A program made the position numbers and the translations under genes. A stretch of DNA of 64,000 nucleotides from Gliomastix tumulicola (taxonomy: Eukaryota; Ascomycota; Sordariomycetes; Hypocreales; Bionectriaceae): positions 2,724,409-2,788,408 of the forward strand of contig BCHX01000005.1 in NCBI GenBank assembly GCA_001599755.1. The letters are read 5' to 3'. The notes below the pieces were generated by a model. The model was not told where the DNA came from. It was given only the letters and a program-made list of their open reading frames with translations, and searched no databases. Position 1 is the stretch's first letter, and each line of letters starts with the position of its first letter. Shown one piece after another: positions 35,270 to 44,507 of this stretch.

Positions 35270-36430
35270 ATGAGCGACCTTCCGACGCAACAGCCACAGC
35301 CCACGCCCGGTCGGCGAAAGCAGGGCCGGCAGCAGGGTCGCAATTCTGCCCAGAAGGCCTACATGTCGGAGAATGATGCCGGCGCTCTCGACGCTCCTCA
35401 CCAGGCTGCTACTGGCCCTCAGACCCCCAATAAGAACGGCAACAACAATAATAATGCTCGGAATGGCAGTGCGAAGCAGCGCGCGAAGAACAAGGCTTCC
35501 AACAAGCAGAAGAATGGCGCCTCCACCTCACCCGAGCCCGATAACCAGCAGCAGCAGCAGCAGCATCACCACAAGCAGCAAGCGACGCCCCAGCGAGCAG
35601 CGTCTGCCGGTCTCAAGGGCCCCAACGCTGCCTTTGCTGGTGCTACGTTCCATGCCTCGCCTGCGGCGTCTGCGCTCCCGATGCCGAGTTTCTTCACACG
35701 AAGCAGCAGCTCTCCCTCCGCGCCCAAGGAAGCGACTCCCGTCGTTCAGCAGCCGTCGCCCCCCGCAACGGATACCGAAGCGCCCACGCCGTACCGCCTA
35801 TCACCCTCAACCGATGTGAAGGAGTCGCCACTTGATTTCATGTTCCGTGCTCATCGGGAGGAACGAGAGCGACAGCGCAGCGATTCCGGTGTCGCCGATC
35901 ATACCCCCTCGACGCCGCCGGCTCCTTTCTCTCCCTTCGCGGCTATTGCTAAGGCTACATCATCCTCCCAACAGCGTCCTGTATCTCTGCGACGAACTTC
36001 TCACGGCATCAGCACTGAGGAGCTTGACGGTGTGGTCGGACAGCCTACGGGGCCTGCTTTTTCGACTCCTTATCAAGACCGCATCAGGGCAGCCAAAGGG
36101 AACCCGAACCATGTCTCCCCGGCACAGAGGCCGCCGCCGCAGATGCCGCCGCACCAGCAATCCTTGACCCCACAGGCGGATGACCGAAGCGAGGCTTTGA
36201 AGAAGTACTTGTTCGGCGGCAGCTCCCAGCCTGCTCCCAACGCGACGCAGGAAGCTGCCATTCCCCGCCCTCCTGCTTTTGGAGTCAATGGCCAACCCCC
36301 CGCCCGCATGGAGTACCAGCAGGATGGACGCCATTCATCCAGCATCCAGGCCATGGAGAACGACCTGCGCCGTATTCTGAAGATTAACCCAGGAATGGAG
36401 GCGTCCTCGGTCGAGCGCCGCCTGTTCTAA
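35270..36430 (+). CDS. Edc1/PNRC-motif protein, putative decapping activator
   Basis: Single exon, 386 residues from ATG 35270. The frame is open further upstream but only to a GTG at 35192, so the ATG is preferred. The protein is largely low complexity: basic and Asn/Gln-rich to residue 110, then Ser/Pro-rich. The one sharp signal is at residues 122-142: FAG, then ATFHASPAAS, then ALPMPSFF. This is the pattern of yeast Edc1/Edc2 and animal PNRC proteins, whose short peptide binds the Dcp1 EVH1 groove through LPxPxF and activates Dcp2 through the preceding aromatic-A-G. Other conserved-looking pieces are LDFMFRAHREERERQ (about 188-202), SEALKKYLFGG, and the C-terminal MENDLRRILKI. Role in mRNA decapping is inference from the motif. 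Confidence 0.75.
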   Translation: MSDLPTQQPQPTPGRRKQGRQQGRNSAQKAYMSENDAGALDAPHQAATGPQTPNKNGNNNNNARNGSAKQRAKNKASNKQKNGASTSPEPDNQQQQQQHHHKQQATPQRAASAGLKGPNAAFAGATFHASPAASALPMPSFFTRSSSSPSAPKEATPVVQQPSPPATDTEAPTPYRLSPSTDVKESPLDFMFRAHREERERQRSDSGVADHTPSTPPAPFSPFAAIAKATSSSQQRPVSLRRTSHGISTEELDGVVGQPTGPAFSTPYQDRIRAAKGNPNHVSPAQRPPPQMPPHQQSLTPQADDRSEALKKYLFGGSSQPAPNATQEAAIPRPPAFGVNGQPPARMEYQQDGRHSSSIQAMENDLRRILKINPGMEASSVERRLF

Positions 36431-37268
36431 TTACTAACCACATTCTCTCTTTTCTCCTTTTTTCTTCTCTGTTATTTGTTGACACGCTAGACGTCTGATC
36501 TGAATCTTTTCATTTTGTTACTTTATTCTTTGCTTATGCTACACAAGATCATTTTCGTTATGGAGCTGTGTGGAGGATGGGAAGCGACACGAGTTCAACA
36601 TCACATCTGCAAGGCGCATTCGGAATGGATCTCTTGGTCCTTGGGTCCAACAGTGACCAATCACTTTCTTCTTTTGTATTCATCACGAGAAGCTTTGGCA
36701 CCGGGTTTTGTGTCGGTGTTTTTGGGGTGGAACTCTCGATTTCCCTCATCGAATCCCTTTCGATGTGGATGACTATAGTCACGGAACGCCATTTTTCGAC
36801 TCACGGCGAAACACAACAAGATGGAGCGAGTAAGCGAGCGAGTGGGCTGTTTTGGAGGGGTGAGCACCTTGCTATCGGTGCTCCTCCTTTCCTCTGCAAA
36901 TATCAAGACAAGCACGGTTCTTGGGAGCATTTGGATCCGGACGATACTCAACGATTTTTGCGCCGGCTGGTATCAAATGAATCAATCTGCTATGGGCTTG
37001 TTTTTTCACGATACCCCTCATACGTATTCTTTTAGTTGAGGGCACGGATAGACCCAGGACCGGATAGGATTGGCGCGAATGAGCAATTGTTTTTGTCTGA
37101 CTGAGCTGTGTGCTGAGCGGTAAGGAGTGTGATTATCACACCGAGCGTTGAACCCAGCGGTATACAAAGCGTTATATCAACCGTTGCATGAAAGCGTTGC
37201 GGTGCGTGTCTGTTCTACCAAGGCTATATTGTTCAATGAGATTAAAACGGTGTGGTTGGTTGTGTCTT
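36431..37268. other. Convergent 3' region
   Basis: About 840 bp between stop codons. T-rich at 36440-36540, right after the Edc1-like stop. No gene seen. Confidence 0.55.
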
Positions 37269-39013
37269 TCAATGCCTAGACGAGACCCTTTTCTTCTCCT
37301 GCCGGGAGAAGATCATGCCATGCGAGAGCATCAGATACTTGGAGAAGAAGTCCTGTGCGAAGTCGTCAAACTTCTCGTAATCGGCTCCGAGATGGTACGC
37401 CGCGGCGATGCCGCTCACACAGGCGAGCTCATGCATGTTCTACACATTCGTTAGGGTGTCTTCACTGGGAGGATAGGCGAACAGCCGCGACTAACAATCA
37501 GGGTCCATGAGCCGGCAAAGTACGTGCTCTTCTTGCCGTGTAGGAACATCATCCAGGGCACAACGCGCAGGTAATGCTGCCACCGGTGCCCCAGCTGATG
37601 CCACCAGTTGCGCTTGATGACCTTGGCCTCGTCGATGTCGTCGATGGTCCAGAGGTGCCTCTGCTTCTTGTTGAGGAAGATGGTCTGGTACACGGGCTCA
37701 AATTTCGGTCCGCTGCCGTCCTCGGACGCAGCGTTGGCGGACTTGAGCTGGTGCTGGTAGTTGCTGCAGTTGAAGCTCATCTCGATGAGCCGCGGGTCGG
37801 ACTGGTACGTGTACGTGTAGTACATGGGGTGGAAGCCGCCGTCGGAGGATTCGGTTTGCCCCTTTGCGAAGGCGATCTGCTCGCGCTGCGTGCCGGAGCG
37901 CGGCTCGGCGCAGAGGTCCTGCTTGAAGTGCGTCTCGTAGTGGCGGTTGAAGTAGTCGGCGTCGCTGTGCGTGACGGTGATGTCGTCGTAGAAGGCGGCG
38001 CCGCCGAGGACGAAGCGCTCGCGCCAGGTGGCGGTGCGGCCGAGGATGCGCAGGGACTCGTCGGCGAGCGTGCAGAGAACCATGTCGTCGTAGGCCTCCT
38101 CCTTGCCCTGCTGCTGGTCATCTGCGCCCCTGACGAGCAGCCGAACGCCGTCCTTGTTAGACCGGGAGAGGACCTCCTGCACCTCCGTGCCCGTCCTGAT
38201 GGTCACACCTTTACTCTCGAGGTCGACCCGCCACGTGCGGTAGAACTCGTGCAGATGGTCAAACGTCACCATGGTCGGCAGATTCGGCAGCAGTGTGTGC
38301 GGGTCGTAGTCCCAAAGCTTCATCCCGGGGTCCTGGAACAGGCGCTCGACGATGGCGGACGGCACGCTGGCCGTCTGGTTGCCCGTGCCGAGGAAGAGCG
38401 CGATGAGCGGGTAGACCATCTTGTCGGCGAAGCTGCGGCTGAAGAGGAAGACGCGTAGCATGATGCTGATGGGCACGAGGCCGAGCAGGGGCATCGTCCA
38501 GCGGATGACGCGGAGGAAGGTGCCGAAGCGGCGGATATCGCGGGCGTGCTCCTCGACGAGGCGGCTGGGGAAGACGTTTGTCCAGAAGCCATCCTGGCCG
38601 CGGCCAAACGAGACCTGGAGGCGGACCTCCTGGGGCGGGAAGCCTTGCTGCTTGAAGAAGTTGAAAGTGTGCTTGAAGATCTGTGGTGGAGGGGTCAGCC
38701 TGGCCTTCTCGCTTGATACTGGAGGGGACATACCTGGGATCCTCCTTGGACGCCGTTGTTCATCCACGAGGCACCGTACTTGTCGTCGTCGAGGGGGATG
38801 GACGTGGCCTGGCCTCCGACGACCTCGGCCTTCTCGAGCAGCGTCACCTTGAACTTGTCAGGGTGGTTTGCGAGGGTCGCGGCGCACGACTGGATAATTC
38901 AGTTAGTGCAAAGGCGTACAATGGTACCTTGGAGGGTCAGTTTCCCGCACCATCCCAGCAGCACCGCCGCCAATAACGACGATGTGCTTCTTCCTGTCTG
39001 TTCTGGAATCCAT
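37269..39013 (-). CDS. FAD-dependent oxidoreductase (flavin amine oxidase-like)
   Basis: Four exons (39013-38951, 38889-38734, 38680-37496, 37439-37269) give 524 residues. The N terminus is a classic dinucleotide-binding fold: HIVVIGGGAAGMSCAATLA (GxGxxG at 15-20, split by the first intron) with the acidic end of strand 2 in LLEKAEVVGGQATS. A hydrophobic stretch RVIRWTMPLLGLVPISIMLRVFLF suggests membrane association. The C terminus has YFAGSWTLINMHELACVSG, the second FAD-contact region of the amine oxidase/protox-like family. The substrate is unknown; I do not recognise a named enzyme. Divergent from Tdp1 with 478 bp between. Confidence 0.8.
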
Positions 39014-39491
39014 CAGTACAGCAGCATAGGGCTTCACTATTTGGGGCGAGTGATAGAGTGAGGGATCATGGTTCGTGCACAGAGCATGAAATGTATTGAG
39101 TCTGTCTTATATACGGCATCACGAGCTACTAGTTGACTTGCTTCGTGGACGTCATGGATATTCGAATGCCTCTATTTTCTGCGATGCGGAGGATTGTGGA
39201 CTTGATGGTGCATCGGATTTGGAGACGAGACATAGACTGCCTACGTCATCCGTTAGTGGGGTACATAATCCGATATGCTGAACTCTGTGAGGAACAAGGT
39301 TCCCATTTATCCTTATTCCTTGACACCCCCACGTGATGTCGCGTTCGAGCGATACAGGGACTCGCGTTTTTCTATCTCCAAGCTGCACTTTGTCGCGTTT
39401 GTAGTCAAGATTAAAGAACGACAGCCTCTACAAGCACCCAGCTTGCTTGGGCTGGAATTATTCTTGGATATTCGCCACCACCTTGCCCAAC
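39014..39491. other. Divergent promoter region, FAD oxidoreductase and Tdp1
   Basis: 478 bp. One CACGTG box at 39330-39335, 157 nt upstream of the Tdp1 ATG. No ORF supported. Confidence 0.55.
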
Positions 39492-41998
39492 ATGGCCAGA
39501 GACGAGGTCGACCTCACGGGTCTCTCTGACGACGAGTTCGACGATGATGAAGCCCTTCGCCGGGCTATTGCTCTCTCGCTGCAGGATCAGGAGGTGACGA
39601 AGAAAGCTGAAAGCGAAAAGCCAGAGCCCAAGGCTGCGGAGTCCAAAGGGACTACCTTTGGTTCGTTGGTGCTTGACAGAAAGGCAATGGAGGAGGAACG
39701 CTTGAAGCGGCTGGCGAGTAAAAGACCACGGTCTTCAGATGACAACGAGACAGATGCACCAGCATCCAAGAAGCCGGCAACTTCCAAGGCGGCCGGTAAA
39801 ATCTCTGTGCCAGCTCCGGCACCAGGGCCAGCATCAAAGCCCAAGGAATCCAAGGAACCCAGCTGTGGCAACCCCCTCAAGTTTCCAGACGGAGCAGTCA
39901 AGAAGACCTGGGCCAGAGGCTACGCCCGGCAAGGGGACGACATCAAGATCGAGGAAGTGCTACAGAAAGACGATCTCCAGCTGGCCATCATCTCATCCTA
40001 TCAGTGGGACGACGAGTGGCTCATGTCCAAATTCTCCGTCCCCAAGACCAAGCTGCTCTTGGTTGCCTACGCCGCCGACGACGCTCAGAAGCTGGACATG
40101 CAGGCCAACGCGCCCGCCAACGTCCGCTTCAGCTTCCCGCCGATGAACGGGCCCGGATCCATGCATTCCAAGCTGCAGGTGCTCAAGTTCTCGACCCACG
40201 TCAGGATCGTTGTCCCGACGGGCAATATGGTGCCATACGACTGGGGGGAGACAGGCGTGATGGAGAATGTAGGCCAGGGCGACGGGACCCGACATGTCAA
40301 CTTGAAAATCTCGTCCGATCTTACTAACGCCGACTCTCGTTCTGACAGATGGTATTTCTCATCGACCTCCCTCGCCTGACCGACGATGCCGAGCACAAGC
40401 CCACGGCCTTCAGCTCCGAGCTGTCTCGATTCCTCAAGGCATGCCAGGTGGACGAGAAACTGGTGGACAGCCTGACCAATTACGACTTCTCACGCACCGA
40501 GCGGCTTGGATTCGTTCACACCATGTTTGTCAACCGAGGGAGGGCAGCCTCCACCCCTCCTTTCCATCCCCCCCCCCATCTCTTACATGTGAGAACTTGC
40601 CAGTGTGATAGGGATGGATGATGCTGACTTAGTACGACGACGACTTTAGCCCCGGCGGACACACAGACGACCTCCGGAGACACACAGGTCTGTCACGCCT
40701 CCCCTGCCTGTCCTTTACCCCTCAGGACGCTTGATATGCACCGGAACTCGGACCTGAACCCCCTCTGCCCAGGCTACTGCGGACTAGGAGACACGGTCTC
40801 CAGGCTAGGACTGGCCACTAACTCCCAGATCGATGTGGACATTGTAGTGCGTCAAACCGCCCCCTCGAGCCTCTACCAAACTGTGGGAAAGAGAGGCACA
40901 TGCAAGTACCATTGAACTGACACATTCCACTCGCAGTGCGCAAGTCTCGGGTCCATCAACAACAGCCTGGTCGAGGCCATGTACAACGCGTGCCAAGGTA
41001 CATCCACACTCCCTCGTTACACAACGCGCGCAGTCCAACCTCCACCCCCCCTTTTCTCCTTCTCCCTCCACTAACCGATTCCCCCTCCTTTCAAAATGAA
41101 TAGGTGACACCGGCATGAAGGAATACACAACGCGCACCACTCGGAAGCCATCCGCGGCGGGCGGCGGCGCTGGCCCATCCAAGACACTAAGAGATCACCT
41201 GCGCATCTACTTTCCCACCGAGCAGACCGTTGCCAGCAGCCGCGGCGGAAGAGGGGTAAGGGAACATCACAAATAACATCCCTGCCCTGTCTGAAGGGGG
41301 CAGGGATCAGGGCCATGCAAGGACGTTGGAGCCAGCGCTAACACGGGGCATATGCAACCTGCAGGCCGCGGGCACGATTTGCGTGCAGCCCAAGTGGTGG
41401 CGATCGCCGGCCTTCCCCACAGCCCTCGTCCGCGACTGTGTCAGCAAGCCGGCGCGCAAGGGGATCCTGCTGCACTCCAAGCTCATCTTTGTCCGCGGCG
41501 ACGACGGCGCGAAGCCCTGGGCCTATGTGGGCAGCGCTAATCTGTCAGAAAGTGCCTGGTAAGTCTTGTGTGTGCGTGTGTGTCTGGATATCAAAACCAC
41601 TCCCCCCCTCCCCTCCCTCCCTCCCTGAACGACTCAAGTGGTGGAAGAAATCACACTTCTCCAAAGAAAGAGAGCCCATCCCTCTAAGTCCCCCTAGCCC
41701 AAGCCCTAGTGGCAAACTTCGCAAGAGAGAAAAAAGGGTGCTAGAACAAGCTGACGGGAGTGTGACGCTACCAAGGGGCCGGCTGGTCAAGGACAGCAAA
41801 TCGGGGAAGCCAAAGCTGACCTGCCGCAACTGGGAGTGCGGCGTCGTGCTGCCTGTCCCCTCGCAGCCGAGCTCGACCGACGACGACAACGACGACCTAG
41901 ACGCCCTCTTCTCCTCTGCCGTCCCCGTCCCCATGGTCAGCCCGGGTCGAGCATACGGTCCGAATGAGGAGCCCTGGTTCTACACCTCAGCTCGGTGA
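39492..41998 (+). CDS. TDP1: Tyrosyl-DNA phosphodiesterase 1 with N-terminal ubiquitin-interacting motif
   Basis: Removes topoisomerase I remnants and other 3' adducts from DNA ends. Eight exons (39492-40268, 40349-40524, 40650-40687, 40773-40843, 40937-40997, 41104-41255, 41365-41558, 41776-41998) give 563 residues. Both HKN sites are intact: MHSKLQVLKF with N245 (H225, K227), and LLHSKLIF with GSANLSESAWG (H462, K464, N484); phospholipase D superfamily chemistry is therefore expected. The N-terminal 125 residues are disordered and carry a UIM-like helix, DDDEALRRAIALSLQDQE, at 17-34. The exon 2 donor (GTTTGT) and exon 4 donor (GTAGTG) are weak but are the only phase-correct choices that restore HTIPGGHTDDLRR and DICASLGS. 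The 217-nt last intron is the longest. Confidence 0.93.
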
Positions 41999-43217
41999 AA
42001 AACCACTCTCTCGAGCCCCAAACATCGAACGAAAAAAATCCCTCCCCCCCAACAACACGCCGCAACAGGGAAAAAAAGGAGTCTGCCTAGGGACAACACT
42101 CCAGACTCTCACCCAGTGGGACCCCCCAGTGAGCACCGTCCCAAAAACCCTCCGGAACCTTTTTTCCCACCATCTTCCCTCCTTTCTTACAACAAGAGGG
42201 AAAAAAGAAGAGACGACAGAAACAGGCCACAATCACAAGCCAAAGATGGCTGTGTGGGGCCTCCATCAACATCTCAGCGTCTTAGCCCTGATCTGGCAAA
42301 GTCTAGGCTAGTAGTTCTGCCCCTCCCCCCCCGCTTCGTCAGGTTGTCGTCTCCTCCCCCCCCTCTACGTGACTATTGGAATGGTCTTCGTATGTATTAC
42401 GCATGTAACTTACGAATACTCGTTTCATCCTGGCGAGGGCAGTTGTGGAGATACGATGACAGGAGGCAGCACGGGTACTTACTTAGAGATATCACTCAAC
42501 GATGATTGAGTCGAGAGAGATCTGGAATCAATGTCTTAGACAGGGTGATACTTTCCAGGTACGAGACAGTATTAGCGCACCGCAAGCAGAGGAGGTCCAT
42601 CCCATAGTGTCCCATCACATACCTGAACCCGCGAGTGATTCCAACTAGCACCATTGCAGCATGTCTCCCATCCCACCATCTGTTAGCGTCTGCCACGGTC
42701 TTAACGAAACCAGTGGCTAGTGTCGAGGACATCACGATCGAGGAGACGTGCTTTGTGAACAGAACGAGGTCATTGACTTGGCTATCGACTGTCCTAGATG
42801 ATCCCGTCAATTCTGTGACGGGCCAGCGATATTCAAAGCAATGATTCCGGCAATACTAGTAAACAATGTGGGAACTCGTAACAAGTGACGCCTTAAGCCT
42901 CCCAAAACCCTGTTTTTAAAGATCCCCCCAAGTCCAATCCCGTCCGTGTCCCATGTCCCATGAGTAAGGCAGGCAACGCCTCCCATAAGTATATCAGAAA
43001 GAAGTGAAAAAGTTCATACTAGCCTGCGTGCTCATCAATTCTCAGAGTGACGCTTGACTGTCGGTGGCACATTGTCATAAAAGCTTTGTGCCCGTTGTTG
43101 GTCAATATCGACCATCCATCGTAACTTGCGTAAGAAAGGTCAAGAAATGATTCCGGGGGTTTACCCCAAAGTCTAGCTTGAATCCCGACGCTTCCCAGAA
43201 CCTCTTGGACGTTCATC
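41999..43217. other. Convergent region, Tdp1 and WOPR gene
   Basis: 1.2 kb between stop codons, long for a convergent gap. 42000-42380 is C-rich and low complexity. 42496-42810 on the minus strand is an open frame of 104 codons with ordinary amino acid composition but no motif I recognise (see findings). Confidence 0.5.
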
Positions 43218-44507
43218 CTAGTGACCTCCGCCAATCTGGTTCCATTTGGGGTTCCAGCCGTCTTCGCCCGCGATGCTAGAGAGGTAGCTAGGACCTTCCT
43301 CCATGGAGAAGGATCCGTGCGACTCGGGACCAGATGTACTCGGAGCGGGGTAGTCCTGGCCGAGTGTCGTCGACAGGCTCGAGAAAGGCTGGTGTGGCTG
43401 GTAGGTCGACGAGGGCGGCGGGTGAGGATAGTCAGCTGCGTGGCTCTGCTGACTATAGCTGAATGCACTGGGCTGCTGCGTGAAGTCCATCGAATATCTC
43501 CCACTCGAGTGCGTGCTTGGTTGCTCCGGGAGGGTCCCAGGAGGGGCATACATGAAACTCCCGGGTCGATCGCTGCGGGAGGGCTCTTGCAGGGCATAGT
43601 AGGATCCATTCAAGGAGGCAGGTACGGTAAGCGGATGATCCCGATGATTCCTGATGGCCCGGTACAAGGTGCTTTGAGCGCCTCCATTGCTGGGCGCACC
43701 GTTAGGGTTGGCAGCGTAGCTGGAGGTAACGTATGCCATGGCGGGCTCGGGATAGTCCAGCTCTTCAAGGGACATCCGGAAGTTCTGCGCCATGAGCAGC
43801 TCTGCTCGGGGCCAGACTCCATTGAGTCGGGGATCCTTGCTTGGCTGCACCAGTTTGCCGCTCTTGACATCCTCGATGGTGTAATAGCTCACCAGATGGT
43901 GCTGGACACCTTGGAACGTGATGCTGATGGTCTTCTTGACGCGACCCTCCTCCCTGAAATCGTACGAGTCTATGAGGGACCCGACGAGGGCACGCTCCAG
44001 ATCCTTGTCGGCTAAATTGGTCATGCCATTGTGGTCGGTAGTAGCAGAGGAGCTCCCGATCGGAAGGTAGTTCGAAGCGGATAGTGCCGGCGGCGTGGTT
44101 GGCTGGGGCTTGACGTCGACATGGGAAGGGCTCTTCTTGGTAATGCCGCCGCCGCCGAGGCCACTTCCAATCTCAGGAGACTTCCTCTGATTCCGCTTGA
44201 GGGCCTTCTTTTTCTCCCCCGGAGGGAACGGACGGTTGAGCTCGCGATAGACCAGAAAGTTGTTCATGATGCGACTGGGGCTCCAGTTAACACCATCAGT
44301 CCATCTCTTGATGCCCGACGAGTGCTCCTCGTATACAAACACAAAACCACTCTTGATGAGCTCGGCCCGCTCCTTATCGTGGGGACGGCGAGGGATGTGA
44401 GCGAGCAAGCCGTTGAGGCAACACTCGAAGACGATGAGGGCATCCCAGGTGTTCTGGATGTAGCCTATGTAGGTAGGTGTCAAAGGACTGCTCTGGGAGG
44501 TTGACAT
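43218..44507 (-). CDS. SGE1: WOPR-domain transcription regulator (Gti1/Pac2 family, Sge1/Ryp1/Wor1 type)
   Basis: Single exon, 429 residues from ATG 44507. WOPRa covers residues about 10-95: PTYIGYIQNTWDALIVFE, then HIPRRPHDKERAELIKSG, YEEHSSGIKRWTDGVNWSPSRI and FLVYRELNRPFPPGEKK, which is the conserved DNA-contact block. WOPRb covers about 170-250: SLIDSYDFREEGRVKKTISI, HHLVSYYTIEDVKSGKL and DPRLNGVWPRAELL. The rest is a Ser/Pro/Gln/Tyr-rich tail typical of activation domains. This exact subfamily includes Fusarium Sge1, Histoplasma Ryp1 and Candida Wor1, master switches of morphology and, in plant pathogens, effector expression. The paralogous Pac2 lineage is more divergent, so the Sge1-type call is fairly secure. 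Upstream lies 2.7 kb without genes. Confidence 0.9.
   Translation of the reverse strand: MSTSQSSPLTPTYIGYIQNTWDALIVFECCLNGLLAHIPRRPHDKERAELIKSGFVFVYEEHSSGIKRWTDGVNWSPSRIMNNFLVYRELNRPFPPGEKKKALKRNQRKSPEIGSGLGGGGITKKSPSHVDVKPQPTTPPALSASNYLPIGSSSATTDHNGMTNLADKDLERALVGSLIDSYDFREEGRVKKTISITFQGVQHHLVSYYTIEDVKSGKLVQPSKDPRLNGVWPRAELLMAQNFRMSLEELDYPEPAMAYVTSSYAANPNGAPSNGGAQSTLYRAIRNHRDHPLTVPASLNGSYYALQEPSRSDRPGSFMYAPPGTLPEQPSTHSSGRYSMDFTQQPSAFSYSQQSHAADYPHPPPSSTYQPHQPFSSLSTTLGQDYPAPSTSGPESHGSFSMEEGPSYLSSIAGEDGWNPKWNQIGGGH

Noticed and set aside
37574..38458. 294-codon plus-strand ORF opposite the FAD oxidoreductase
   Set aside because: Valine/leucine/glutamate-biased composition typical of antisense to GC3-rich codons; no family motif.
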